The notes below the pieces were generated by a model. That model searched no databases, was not told the origin of the DNA, and saw nothing but the letters and a program-made list of their open reading frames with translations. A stretch of 61,916 bases of DNA from NCBI GenBank assembly GCA_037132075.1, contig JBAXPV010000023.1, forward strand, positions 1 to 61,916, in the 5' to 3' direction. Shown here one piece after another: positions 42,869-51,734 of this stretch. Position 1 is the stretch's first letter, and each line of letters begins with the position of its first letter. This stretch comes from JBAXPV01 sp037132075 (GTDB lineage Bacteria > Bacteroidota > Bacteroidia > Bacteroidales > CAIXZF01). The translations under genes were made by a program, and so were the position numbers.

Positions 42869-44296
42869 ATGATTCTTCTAAGAAGACTATTAATCCCTGT
42901 GTTTTTCCTGCTGTTCCTAGCCAATGCTGCAATTGCCCAAAAAGTCTGGTCTTTAAAGGATTGTATAAATTATGCCTTAACGAATAACATTCAAATAAAG
43001 CAACAAAAATTAAGTCTCAGGCTGCAGGAATATTCTTTACTTCAGAGCAAGGTTCAGTTTGCCCCTAATTTTAGCGGGAATGTTTTTCATGGATATAATT
43101 TTGGCAAGACTGTTGACCGCTATACAAATAATTTTGCAGACTCAAGGGTTCAGTCAGATAACTTCAGCTTAAACGCCAACATGACCTTGTTTAACGGGTT
43201 TACGATGTTGAATAACTTGTCTAAAAACAAGCTTTTGATAGAATCCGGACAGTTTGATGTTGAGAAAATGCAAAATGACATCTGTTTGAATATTGCCTCA
43301 GGTTATCTGAATATTTTATTCAACCAGGAACTGAAGGCCAATGCTCAATTCCAACTCGATATCACCAGTCAACAAGTTGAACGGACAAAAAAAATGGTTG
43401 ATGTTGGTACTTTGGCTAAGGGAAATCTCTTAAATATTGAAGCCCAGGCTGCATCTGAAGAATTGCAACTTGTGAATGCCAAAAACCAATTAGACCTTTC
43501 TTACCTCATTCTGACACAGATTCTTGATTTGCGTTCCCCGGATTCTTTTGACATCATAAAGCCAAGTTTCCAGGTTCCTGAAAAACCTGAAGTTGGTACC
43601 ACGCCGAATTATGTTTATTCTATGGCTCTCGAGTCACAGCCTCAAATTAAAAGTGCCGAAATCAAGGTGTTAACTGCAGAGAAAGATCTTGCCATCACCA
43701 GGGGATACGCTGCACCCACCATTGCTTTTCAAGGCAGTTGGAGTACTGGGTTTTCGGGAGCAGGCGAGGTTCAGTCAGGCCAAATAAACATGATGCAGCA
43801 AGTTGGTTATTTGGCTTCAGATACCAGCATGAAGGTTGTTGCTCCAATGACCATCCCGTTGTTTGAAAAAAGTGCTTTTGATTATCAGATAAAAAACAAT
43901 CAGAATAAGTCAATCGGTTTCTATTTGTCAATTCCTATTCTCAGCGGTTTTCAAACCCGAACCAATATCAGTAAAGCAAAAATTGGGATCGAAAATGCAA
44001 GATTAAATTTGGAGTCAACGAAGAACCAGCTTAGTCAGGACATTCAGCGGGCTTACGCTGATGCAATAGCGGCAATTAATAAATACCAGGCTGCTAAAAA
44101 ATCAGTAGATGCCATGAAGGAAGCATTTTTCTATATGCAACAGAAATTTGATGTTGGAATGGTTAATTCCGTCGATTATAATGAAGCAAAGAAAAACCTG
44201 AGCAAAGCACAGTCAGATATGCTTCAGGCGAAATATGAGTACGTTTTCAAAAGAACGATTCTTGATTTTTATATGGGTAAAACCATTGACTTATAA
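42869..44296 (+). CDS. TolC-family outer-membrane efflux protein
   Basis: Outer-membrane channel of 475 residues with a signal peptide (cleavage after IAQ). After it comes the characteristic VWSLKDCINYALTNNIQIKQQKL, and two homologous long-helix/beta halves follow. It provides the exit duct for an export complex. The ATG at 42869 was taken as start; an in-frame TTG lies two codons upstream. It is followed 30 bases later by a HlyD/MacA-type adaptor, but no ABC or RND pump gene follows, so the pair must use an inner-membrane component encoded elsewhere. Confidence 0.93.
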   Translation: MILLRRLLIPVFFLLFLANAAIAQKVWSLKDCINYALTNNIQIKQQKLSLRLQEYSLLQSKVQFAPNFSGNVFHGYNFGKTVDRYTNNFADSRVQSDNFSLNANMTLFNGFTMLNNLSKNKLLIESGQFDVEKMQNDICLNIASGYLNILFNQELKANAQFQLDITSQQVERTKKMVDVGTLAKGNLLNIEAQAASEELQLVNAKNQLDLSYLILTQILDLRSPDSFDIIKPSFQVPEKPEVGTTPNYVYSMALESQPQIKSAEIKVLTAEKDLAITRGYAAPTIAFQGSWSTGFSGAGEVQSGQINMMQQVGYLASDTSMKVVAPMTIPLFEKSAFDYQIKNNQNKSIGFYLSIPILSGFQTRTNISKAKIGIENARLNLESTKNQLSQDIQRAYADAIAAINKYQAAKKSVDAMKEAFFYMQQKFDVGMVNSVDYNEAKKNLSKAQSDMLQAKYEYVFKRTILDFYMGKTIDL

Positions 44297-44326
44297 TAGA
44301 CTCACCCACTACATAGACGCAAAAAA

Positions 44327-45712
44327 ATGAAAATAAGTAAGAAAACCTGGATAAAAATCGGCATAGGAGCCGTGGTTATAATAATTATTGTTCTTGCTAT
44401 TGGCAAGAAACAAGGATGGATTGGGAAAAACACGGAGATAAAAATATCTGTCGAAAAAGTTAGTACACGGAGTATTATTGAGACCGTAACTGCGAACGGG
44501 AAAATTCAGCCGGAGATCGAAGTGAAAGTTTCCCCGGATATCTCAGGCGAGCTTACTGAGCTTTTTGTGAAGGAAGGCGACCGGGTTAAAGCGGGCCAGG
44601 TTCTTGCCAAAGTAGATCCTGAAATGTATATCTCTAATTATGACCAGAGTGTTGCCATGCTCAATACTCAAATGGCGAATGAAGCCAATTCAAAAGCAAG
44701 GCTGGTACAAGCCCAGGCCCAGTTTAACAATGCCCAGCTTACCTTTAACAGGAATGAGAAACTGTGGAAATCAAAAACTATTTCTGATGCCGAATATGAT
44801 GCTGCCAAAGCCTCCTATGAAAGTGCCAAGGCTGAAGTTTCCTCTTCAGAACAAACGGTAAGAGCATCAAATTTTACTGTTAAGAACTCTGAAGCCGCAT
44901 TGAAGCAATCAAAAGAAAACCTTACCAAAACCACGATTTACGCACCCACTGATGGCACGATTTCCAAACTTAATGTTGAACGTGGCGAAAGAGTTTCCGG
45001 GACGTCACAGTTCTCTTCAGGAACTGAATTGATGCGTATTGCAAACCTTGCCGGTATGGAAGTCAAAGTGAGTGTCAATGAAAATGATATTGTTCGGGTG
45101 AAATTAGGGGATACAGCCCTTATCGAAGTTGATGCATACCTGAATAGGAAATTCAAAGGAATTGTAAGCGAAATTGCCACCTCTGCTAATGTTAGTGGCG
45201 TTAGCGTAGATCAGGTTACGAATTTTGATGTGAAAATCAGAGTATTGGCTGATTCCTATAAAGATCTTCTGAGATCCAATGACACCAGTTTTACTCCTTT
45301 GCGCCCCGGAATGTCAGCTACTGTTGATATTCAGACACATCGTGTTGCCAATGTTCTTACAGTGCCAATTCAGGCTGTCACAACCCGGATAGATTCAACA
45401 GCCCTGAAAGCAGAAAAGGATAAAGAAAAGAGTGTGGCCCAGTCCACCGGCGATAGTGACCAGAATAAAACTGCAAAAAATCAAAAAGAGAACCAGGAAC
45501 AATTAGAATATGTTTTTGTCTATCAGGATGGTATTGTCAAGATGGTCAAAGTGAAAACAGGCATTCAGGATAACACATTTATTCAGATACTGGAAGGCAT
45601 TAAAGTAGGTGATGATATTGTGACTGCCCCTTATCGTGCCATTTCCAAGACCTTAAAAGACGGTGATAAAGTGAAAATGGTCGACAAAAAGGAATTGTTT
45701 AACCAGGATTAA
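44327..45712 (+). CDS. periplasmic adaptor (MacA/HlyD family)
   Basis: Membrane-fusion protein of 461 residues with one N-terminal helix (residues ~10-26). A split lipoyl domain is visible (ANGKIQPEIEVKVSPDISGEL ... IYAPTDGTISKLNVERGERV) around a coiled-coil hairpin (about 90-200), with beta-barrel and membrane-proximal domains after it. An insertion of lysine/glutamate-rich residues at about 365-395 interrupts the C-terminal part. Similar in organisation to MacA of MacAB-TolC. Here it is followed by tsaB, not by macB, so the usual ABC partner is missing from the locus. Confidence 0.92.
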   Translation: MKISKKTWIKIGIGAVVIIIIVLAIGKKQGWIGKNTEIKISVEKVSTRSIIETVTANGKIQPEIEVKVSPDISGELTELFVKEGDRVKAGQVLAKVDPEMYISNYDQSVAMLNTQMANEANSKARLVQAQAQFNNAQLTFNRNEKLWKSKTISDAEYDAAKASYESAKAEVSSSEQTVRASNFTVKNSEAALKQSKENLTKTTIYAPTDGTISKLNVERGERVSGTSQFSSGTELMRIANLAGMEVKVSVNENDIVRVKLGDTALIEVDAYLNRKFKGIVSEIATSANVSGVSVDQVTNFDVKIRVLADSYKDLLRSNDTSFTPLRPGMSATVDIQTHRVANVLTVPIQAVTTRIDSTALKAEKDKEKSVAQSTGDSDQNKTAKNQKENQEQLEYVFVYQDGIVKMVKVKTGIQDNTFIQILEGIKVGDDIVTAPYRAISKTLKDGDKVKMVDKKELFNQD

Positions 45713-45736
45713 TTTCTCTCGACAAAAAATATTATT

Positions 45737-46444
45737 TTGGGACTTATACTTTGCCTGGAGACTGCTACAGCGGTTTGTTCAGTGGCTTTAGTTCGAAATG
45801 GCTCAGTAATCGGTCATAAGGAAAGTAGCGCTGGCAATGACCATTCAGCAACTTTGACTATATTTGTTGAGCAAGTTCTTTCACAAACAGGCCTGTGTTT
45901 AAAAGATCTTGATGCCCTTGCAGTAAGCATGGGCCCCGGATCCTATACAGGACTCAGAATCGGAGTTTCCGCAGCAAAAGGCTATTGTTATGCCCTGGAT
46001 ATCCCCCTCATCGCAATCCCAACTTTACAAGCCATGGCTTATGGTATGAAAAAACTCTGGGAACCAAAACTCCAGGACAATCGCCCGGTTTTGTTTTGCC
46101 CGATGATTGATGCCAGGCGAATGGAGGTATACACTGCTCTTTATGACTTGGATAACGTTTGTATTAGACCTGTTGAGGCGGAAATAATTACCAAAGATTC
46201 ATTCCTGCCATTTCTGAAGGATAACATTTTGATATTATCAGGCAGCGGCGCAGAGAAAACGGAATCTATATTTGAGGAAATGCCTGGCATGTATTTCTTG
46301 AAGGAATTCTCCCATTCAGCTGAGAATTTTGCGGACCTTGCCGAAAAAAAGTATATAAAAAAAGAGTTCGAAGACCTTGCGTACTTCGAACCCTTTTATT
46401 TAAAAGACTTTGTGGCAGGAAAGCCACGTGTCAAAGGACTTTAG
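45737..46444 (+). CDS. tsaB: tRNA threonylcarbamoyladenosine biosynthesis protein TsaB
   Basis: Protein of 235 residues of the ASKHA fold. With TsaD and TsaE it makes the t6A modification at position 37 of ANN-decoding tRNAs. The start ILCLETATAVCSVALV and the segment MGPGSYTGLRIGVSAAKG are the TsaB signatures. No ATG is available at the right place; the frame begins at a TTG (45737), which is the best start. The stop overlaps the convergent HMA gene's stop by 4 bases. It lies 24 bases after the adaptor gene. Confidence 0.92.
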   Translation: MGLILCLETATAVCSVALVRNGSVIGHKESSAGNDHSATLTIFVEQVLSQTGLCLKDLDALAVSMGPGSYTGLRIGVSAAKGYCYALDIPLIAIPTLQAMAYGMKKLWEPKLQDNRPVLFCPMIDARRMEVYTALYDLDNVCIRPVEAEIITKDSFLPFLKDNILILSGSGAEKTESIFEEMPGMYFLKEFSHSAENFADLAEKKYIKKEFEDLAYFEPFYLKDFVAGKPRVKGL

Positions 46445-46839
46445 TCATGAGCTGCTGCATCTTTTTTGCAGCATGCAGGTAATTTTTCGTAAGCCTTCTG
46501 ATTGCCAGCGATTTTATCGGCATCATAGCCCATTTTTGAAATTTTTTCTCTAATAATATCAGGGCTGGTTTGTTTTGTATTGTATTTAACAGTAACCACT
46601 TTTGTCGGGATATCAATAGTGACATCTTTTATCCCTTTTTCATAGATAAGCCCGTTTGTGATACGTTCTTTACACATTTTACACATCAGGGAAGTCTTGA
46701 TCTGAATCTCATCAAACTTTTTCGAAGGTTGCTGGGCAAAACCAATGATGGTGGCTGTGATTAAAAACTTAACAATGTATCCTGCAATAATCCACTTTTT
46801 GTACTTTTTGAAATACTCTTTGACGAAGCTGATGCTCAT
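46441..46839 (-). CDS. membrane-anchored heavy-metal-associated (HMA) domain protein
   Basis: Protein of 132 residues. A basic N terminus and one hydrophobic helix (about 17-35) precede an HMA-type ferredoxin-like fold whose metal site is C53-x2-C56 (SLMCKMCKER). The fold continues through GIKDVTIDIPTKVVTVKY and IREKISKMGYDAD. A second cysteine pair (ACCKK) lies near the C terminus. Such proteins bind copper or other soft metals and may hand them to transporters. The N terminus could be shorter if a non-ATG start is used. No metal ATPase gene is adjacent. Confidence 0.8.
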   Translation of the reverse strand: MSISFVKEYFKKYKKWIIAGYIVKFLITATIIGFAQQPSKKFDEIQIKTSLMCKMCKERITNGLIYEKGIKDVTIDIPTKVVTVKYNTKQTSPDIIREKISKMGYDADKIAGNQKAYEKLPACCKKDAAAHD

Positions 46840-46964
46840 GTTATGAAAATAATGTTAGTTGATTACATCTTATGATTACAAAAACCATGCAATATTTTGA
46901 TTTTTATACTTAAAACTATAAAAAAGGTTACCGTAGCTTTACGCATCAAAGAACAGGGAAATAT

Positions 46965-46972
46965 TATATTTG
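46965..46972 (+). promoter_or_regulatory. -7 box before the GT39 gene
   Basis: TATATTTG matches TAnnTTTG, 24 bases before the GTG start at 46997. A second weaker box, TAGCTTTA, lies at 46934-46941. The gap 46840-46996 otherwise holds nothing recognised. Confidence 0.4.
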
Positions 46973-46996
46973 TTGCAGTCTTTTTGAATTAATTAA

Positions 46997-48553
46997 GTGT
47001 TAAAAAACAATAAAACATCTGTCCTGTTAGCGTTTGTGATTGCTATTCTGCTGATTGTGAGAATGTTAATTGCAGGCTTGACGGAATTAGGGAATGATGA
47101 GGTCTATTATTGGACCTATGCGCTATATCCGGACTGGAGTCATTTTGACCATCCGCCAATGGTAGGATGGCTAATTCAGCTTTTTACATTCAATCTTCGT
47201 TTGAATCATGAGATTTTTATCAGGCTTGGCGCACTGTTGTGTGGAACAATGACCACCTGGATTGTTTTCTTGCTGGGCAGGAAGTTAAAAGATGATCTTA
47301 CAGGTTTCTATGCAGCAGCACTTTATTCGGCTTCTATTTATGGATCAGTCATTGCCGGTACATTCATTTTGCCGGATTCAGGACAAATGGTATACTGGAC
47401 AGCTTCTATATATTTTTTAGTTGACGCTTTGGCGGGAGATCCAGCAGACAAGATTAATCAAAGAAAGATGCTGGCTGCCGGACTCATGATCGGGCTGGGG
47501 ATGCTTTCAAAATATACATCAATCATGCTATGGGTGGGTGCCTTGGCGTATGTTTTGCTTAGCGCCCGTCGATGGTTGAGATCACCCTTGCTTTACATCT
47601 CTATGGCTTTAACTGTCCTTTTATTTTTGCCTGTTCTTTTTTGGAACTGGCGCGAGGACTTTGTTTCTTTTACCTATCACAGTAATAGAGTAGAGGTTTT
47701 TCAATTTAGGCTCAGGCCTGATTATTTTCTGACAGAAATCTCAGGAACTTTTCTATACCAGAATCCCATAAACGTTGTCTTGATAATCCTTAGCCTGTTG
47801 GGTCTGGGCAGGTCAAGAAAACATTCGATTTCAGAAAAGGTGAAGATAATTCTTTGGTGTAGTCTGCCCCTTGCATTAATAATGCCTGCAGTGTCACTAT
47901 TCCGATCCACGTTGCCCCATTGGAGCGGACCTGCCTATGTTGGCTTGATTTTAATTGCGGCATTATGGCTGCGGGGAAGTATCGGCCTGAAGCAAAAAAA
48001 TGAAATAATATTTCCACTGATTCTCCGGTTTGCCTTGGGTCTCACTGTTTTTGTTGCCGGAGTCGGCATAATACAGGTTAGAACAGGAGTATTGACTGGG
48101 TTGCTTGGAATTAAGGAAAATCAAAACGAACCCGGAGCCAATGATTTCAGTCTCGATTTGTTTGGATGGAAGCAGCTCCATGAGAAGTTCAATCCTATGT
48201 TTAAGCATGACATGGAAAGCGGGTTAATGAGATCTAAGCCAGTTATGCTGAGTTGGCGCTGGTTTCCTGCCGCAAACCTTGATCATTATGTGGCAACACC
48301 TCTCGGTATCAAACTCTATGCTGAAGGTGAGCTGGAAAGAATCCATAAATATAAGTGGATAAACCTTGAAAGAGGAACAATTCCTGAAGGCAGTGATGCT
48401 TACTTCATCTGTTCAAGCCGGGAATTTGCTGACCCCGTACCGTACTTTTCCCAAAAGTACAAAACCCTCTTTCCGCCCGATACCATTGCTATTGTAAGAG
48501 GAGGAAAGAGGGTAATGGAATTTTATATCTACCGTCTGAAAGACCGTTTGTAG
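46997..48553 (+). CDS. ArnT/PMT-like glycosyltransferase family 39 protein
   Basis: Integral membrane glycosyltransferase of 518 residues with about 11-12 hydrophobic segments, using polyprenyl-phosphate sugars. The first periplasmic loop holds the catalytic-type LGNDEVYYWTYA, followed by WSHFDHPPMVGWLIQLF, both typical of the PMT_2/GT39 family. A C-terminal soluble domain covers about 400-518. The start is a GTG (46997); no ATG is near. Target sugar and acceptor are unknown. It is convergent with fumC with 3 bases between the stops. Confidence 0.88.
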   Translation: MLKNNKTSVLLAFVIAILLIVRMLIAGLTELGNDEVYYWTYALYPDWSHFDHPPMVGWLIQLFTFNLRLNHEIFIRLGALLCGTMTTWIVFLLGRKLKDDLTGFYAAALYSASIYGSVIAGTFILPDSGQMVYWTASIYFLVDALAGDPADKINQRKMLAAGLMIGLGMLSKYTSIMLWVGALAYVLLSARRWLRSPLLYISMALTVLLFLPVLFWNWREDFVSFTYHSNRVEVFQFRLRPDYFLTEISGTFLYQNPINVVLIILSLLGLGRSRKHSISEKVKIILWCSLPLALIMPAVSLFRSTLPHWSGPAYVGLILIAALWLRGSIGLKQKNEIIFPLILRFALGLTVFVAGVGIIQVRTGVLTGLLGIKENQNEPGANDFSLDLFGWKQLHEKFNPMFKHDMESGLMRSKPVMLSWRWFPAANLDHYVATPLGIKLYAEGELERIHKYKWINLERGTIPEGSDAYFICSSREFADPVPYFSQKYKTLFPPDTIAIVRGGKRVMEFYIYRLKDRL

Positions 48554-48556
48554 ATA

Positions 48557-49942
48557 TTACCTGCCGATCATTTTATTAGGATCGACCCACAAAGTAAATT
48601 CTTCATCGGTAAGCAGGCCTTGTGCCAGAGCGGCTTCCCGAAGTGTGGTCCCTTCCTGGTGCGCTTTCTTGGCGATCTTGGCGGCATTCTCATAGCCAAT
48701 ATGTGTATTGAGTGCAGTAACCAGCATCAATGAATTTTCAAGATTTCTCTTAATAAATGGGAGATTTGGCTCAATTCCCACAGCGCAATGCTCTTCGAAA
48801 GAGGCACAGGCATCACCGATCAGTCGGGCTGACATGAGCAGGTTATAGATAATTACCGGCTTAAAGACATTAAGCTGGAAATGACCTTGCATGCCGCCAA
48901 CAGCGATAGCAGCTTCATTGCCAATAACCTGGGCACAAACCATAGTAAGTGCTTCACATTGTGTCGGATTAACTTTTCCAGGCATGATTGAAGAACCTGG
49001 CTCATTGGCCGGGAGGTTAAGTTCTCCGATTCCACATCGTGGACCTGAGCCTAACAAACGAATGTCATTAGCGATCTTCATCAGCGAAACGGCAAGTCGC
49101 TTCAGAGCCCCGGAGGTTTCTACCATAGCATCATGAGCGGACAAGGCTTCAAATTTGTTGGGAGCGCTGGTAAAAGGGAATCCACTCAGCGAGGCAATCT
49201 TTGCTGCTACAAGTTCAGCATATCCCTTGGGTGCATTTATCCCTGTTCCAACCGCAGTGCCTCCTAAGGCTAGCTCAGAAAGGTGTGGCAAGGTATTTTG
49301 CAGTGCTTTTATCCCATGCTCCAGTTGTGAAGCATAACCACTGAATTCTTGTCCTAAGGTTAATGGAGTTGCATCCATAAGATGGGTGCGTCCGATCTTT
49401 ACAATATGGTCATATTCTGCAGCTTTGGCCTTTAATGTTTTACGTAGGATCTCAACACCAGGCAAAGTGACTTCCATCACCATACGGTAGGCCGCAATAG
49501 ACATGGCTGTAGGAAAAGTGTCATTGGATGACTGGGATTTGTTGACATCATCATTTGGGTGGATGAGGGTTTTTTCACCCAGCGTTCCCCCTGAAAGTAC
49601 CTGGGCACGGTTTGCTACAACCTCATTGACATTCATGTTTGATTGCGTGCCTGATCCAGTTTGCCACACTACTAGAGGAAACTCATCTTTTAACTTTCCG
49701 GCCGTGATCTCATCACAAACAGCGCTGATTAAATCACATTTCTCTTTTGGTAGAATTCCCAATTCGAAATTTGTCAAGGCCGCTGCTTTTTTCAGAATGG
49801 CAAAGGCATGAATCACTTCCGGGGGCATCAGTTGTCCTCCGATCTTGAAGTTCTCTTTGGAACGCTGGGTTTGTGCTCCCCAGTATTTGTCAGCGGGCAC
49901 CTCAATGGGGCCCATGGTGTCTTTTTCTGTCCTTGTTTCCAT
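48557..49942 (-). CDS. fumC: class II fumarate hydratase
   Basis: Iron-independent fumarase (461 residues) that interconverts fumarate and malate. It is identified by the lyase signature GSSIMPGKVNP, the TGSGTQSNMNVNEVVANRA segment, and HPNDDVNKSQSSNDTFPTAM. The normal start METRTEKDTMGPIEVP fits the family. It lies 25 bases downstream of prfB on the same strand, so the order recX-prfB-fumC could be one transcript. It provides a step of the TCA cycle in either direction, in keeping with the methylmalonyl-CoA mutase and KorAB genes. Confidence 0.97.
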   Translation of the reverse strand: METRTEKDTMGPIEVPADKYWGAQTQRSKENFKIGGQLMPPEVIHAFAILKKAAALTNFELGILPKEKCDLISAVCDEITAGKLKDEFPLVVWQTGSGTQSNMNVNEVVANRAQVLSGGTLGEKTLIHPNDDVNKSQSSNDTFPTAMSIAAYRMVMEVTLPGVEILRKTLKAKAAEYDHIVKIGRTHLMDATPLTLGQEFSGYASQLEHGIKALQNTLPHLSELALGGTAVGTGINAPKGYAELVAAKIASLSGFPFTSAPNKFEALSAHDAMVETSGALKRLAVSLMKIANDIRLLGSGPRCGIGELNLPANEPGSSIMPGKVNPTQCEALTMVCAQVIGNEAAIAVGGMQGHFQLNVFKPVIIYNLLMSARLIGDACASFEEHCAVGIEPNLPFIKRNLENSLMLVTALNTHIGYENAAKIAKKAHQEGTTLREAALAQGLLTDEEFTLWVDPNKMIGR

Positions 49943-49967
49943 AATAGATTAATTATAAGGTGGTTAA

Positions 49968-51060
49968 CTATTTTTTATAGCCAAATTCCATCAAGAATGC
50001 TTTGATAAAATCGTAAAGATCCCCATCCATCACAGCCTGAACATTTGATGTTTCTATATCCGTACGGTGATCCTTTACCATTTTATATGGGTGCATCACA
50101 TAGCTACGGATCTGGGAACCCCATTCAATCTTTTTCTTAGTCCCTTCAATTTTATCCAGCGCTTCCTGTTTCTTGCGCAACTCAATATCATAGAGCTGAG
50201 ATTTCAGCATTTTAATGGCTTTCTCACGGTTCTGGCCCTGAGACCGGGTTTCCTGGCATTCGATGACGATGCCTGAAGGCTCATGTTTCAACCTGACTGC
50301 GGTTTCCAGCTTGTTTACATTCTGTCCGCCAGGCCCGCTTGAACGAAATGTGTCCCAACTGATATCAGCCGGGTTAATTTCAATGACGATATTGTCATCA
50401 ATAACAGGGTAGGCATATACTGAAGCAAATGAAGTATGTCTTCGGGCAGCGGAATCAAAGGGAGACAAGCGGACAAGCCTGTGAACGCCACTCTCACATT
50501 TCAGATAACCAAAAGCATAGGCCCCTTCAAATTCGAGTGTTGCGGATTTTATACCCGCCACATCACCGGGTTGGAGATCTATCTCCTTTACTTTGTAATT
50601 GTTGCGCTCACCCCAACGGATATACATCCTCATGAGCATCTGGGCCCAATCCTGGCTTTCTGTACCTCCTGCCCCTGAGTTAATCGTCATGATAACACCC
50701 AGCTTGTCTTCTTCTCCGCTGAGCATATTCCGAAATTCAAGATCTTCTAACAGTTTCTGCGTTTCCAGAAAATGTTGCTCTACCTCTGCTTCTGTAACTT
50801 CTCCTTCGTTAAGGAAATCCTGAAGCACGATGAGATCTTCCAGGCTTTTTATTACTTCTTCAAAAGAATTCGTCCAACTTTTCTTTTCCTGAATGGCTTT
50901 TAAATGTGATTCCGCTTTTTTCGGATCATTCCAAAATTCAGGTGAATGTGTCAGGGACTCTTCGTCTTTTATCTGTTCCAGCTTGTAGTCGATGTCAAAG
51001 GAACCTCCTTAAGGCTTCTATCCTTACTTGAATGTCTTTAATCGATTCAGAAATGATCAT
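49968..51060 (-). CDS. prfB: peptide chain release factor 2 with programmed +1 frameshift
   Basis: Release factor for UAA/UGA stop codons. Translation starts at an ATG (51060), reads 21 codons, then meets CTT TGA C (TGA at 50997-50995). A +1 shift gives a 363-residue protein. An internal Shine-Dalgarno AGGAGG lies three bases before CTT, as in the known RF2 autoregulatory site. The shifted frame continues DIDYKLEQIKDEESL into the conserved domain (HSPEFWNDPKKAE). The SPF tripeptide (VRLSPFDSAARR) and the GGQ motif (GPGGQNVNK) mark it as RF2 rather than RF1. RecX lies 10 bases upstream. Confidence 0.95.
50986..51012 (-). promoter_or_regulatory. RF2 programmed +1 frameshift site
   Basis: On the minus strand the order is AGGAGG, TTC, CTT, TGA, C. 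The slippery CTT-TGA-C with internal SD at three-base spacing equals the arrangement known in prfB of many bacteria. When RF2 is scarce, the ribosome slips instead of stopping at TGA. Confidence 0.93.
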
Positions 51061-51070
51061 ATGTTATGTG

Positions 51071-51538
51071 TTAGATTTCGATATTAAAATTAATGCGTAA
51101 ACTTGATATTATGTCTTCTTCTTCAAATCCATCTCTAAGTAGTTTATTTATGATTTTGGCTGAAGATGTAATGTTATTTTCAGATTTATTTTTTTTAATC
51201 TCAGTTTCTATTTTTACTATCAGTATTTTTTTGAAGTGCTCAGCAGTGATTTTTTCAAGAGACTTAGAAATAAATTGTTCATCGATTTCTTTTGCTTTTA
51301 GGTATTCAAAAATCCTGGTTTTTCCAATTTTTTTCACCTCAAGCGCTTGTCGAATAAAAGTATTGCAATAACGCATGTCATCCAAAAAAGACCCTTGTTG
51401 TAATTCACGAATTATTGATTCAATTTGGCTTTGGTCTGCACCCAGGCTAGAGAGTTTTGTAATTACTTCAGAAGTGCATCGTTCACGGCTGGCGCAAAAT
51501 GACTGCAGTTTTCCAAGCAATTCCTGGCTTAAGGACAT
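51071..51538 (-). CDS. recX: RecX-family regulatory protein
   Basis: Small helical protein of 155 residues of the RecX family, whose members modulate RecA filaments. The pattern matches: LQSFCASRERCTSEVITKL, a REL.....FLDDMRYCNTFIRQ helix, KIGKTRIFEYLKAKEI, and a C-terminal FEEEDIISSL helix. It lies 10 bases upstream of the prfB start on the same strand; recX-prfB pairing is unusual. RecA is not in the window. The assignment rests on pattern similarity rather than a strict catalytic motif. Confidence 0.8.
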   Translation of the reverse strand: MSLSQELLGKLQSFCASRERCTSEVITKLSSLGADQSQIESIIRELQQGSFLDDMRYCNTFIRQALEVKKIGKTRIFEYLKAKEIDEQFISKSLEKITAEHFKKILIVKIETEIKKNKSENNITSSAKIINKLLRDGFEEEDIISSLRINFNIEI

Positions 51539-51612
51539 ACAAAATCCGTTGATTTAATCTGTAAAGGTAGTGATTTGTCCTTAGAATTTAGTGAAAAAAT
51601 TCGGGAAAGGTT

Positions 51613-51645
51613 TTCAGCCTTCAGCCTAACAGCCCTCAGCCTGAA
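51613..51645. repeat. CAGCC(T/C) dispersed repeat copy upstream of the FISUMP gene
   Basis: TTCAGCCTTCAGCCTAACAG followed by CCCTCAGCCTGAA: four imperfect CAGCC/AGCC units. Related to the tracts at 23503-23552 and 54232-54250. Confidence 0.65.
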
Positions 51646-51709
51646 TAAACAATATCAATGATCAAATGTTAATTTTGTTAAGGAAATCCAAACATGTATA
51701 TTCTTACAT

Positions 51710-51717
51710 TACTTTTG
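51710..51717 (+). promoter_or_regulatory. -7 box for the FISUMP protein gene
   Basis: TACTTTTG matches TAnnTTTG, 17 bases before the ATG at 51735. It lies after an in-frame ATG at 51666, so it favours the later start. Confidence 0.5.
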
Positions 51718-51734
51718 TATTGCAAATTTTACGC

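Noticed and set aside
49968..51060. prfB as a broken pseudogene because of the in-frame TGA
   Set aside because: The TGA follows CTT with an AGGAGG three bases upstream, the known programmed frameshift, and both parts are conserved.
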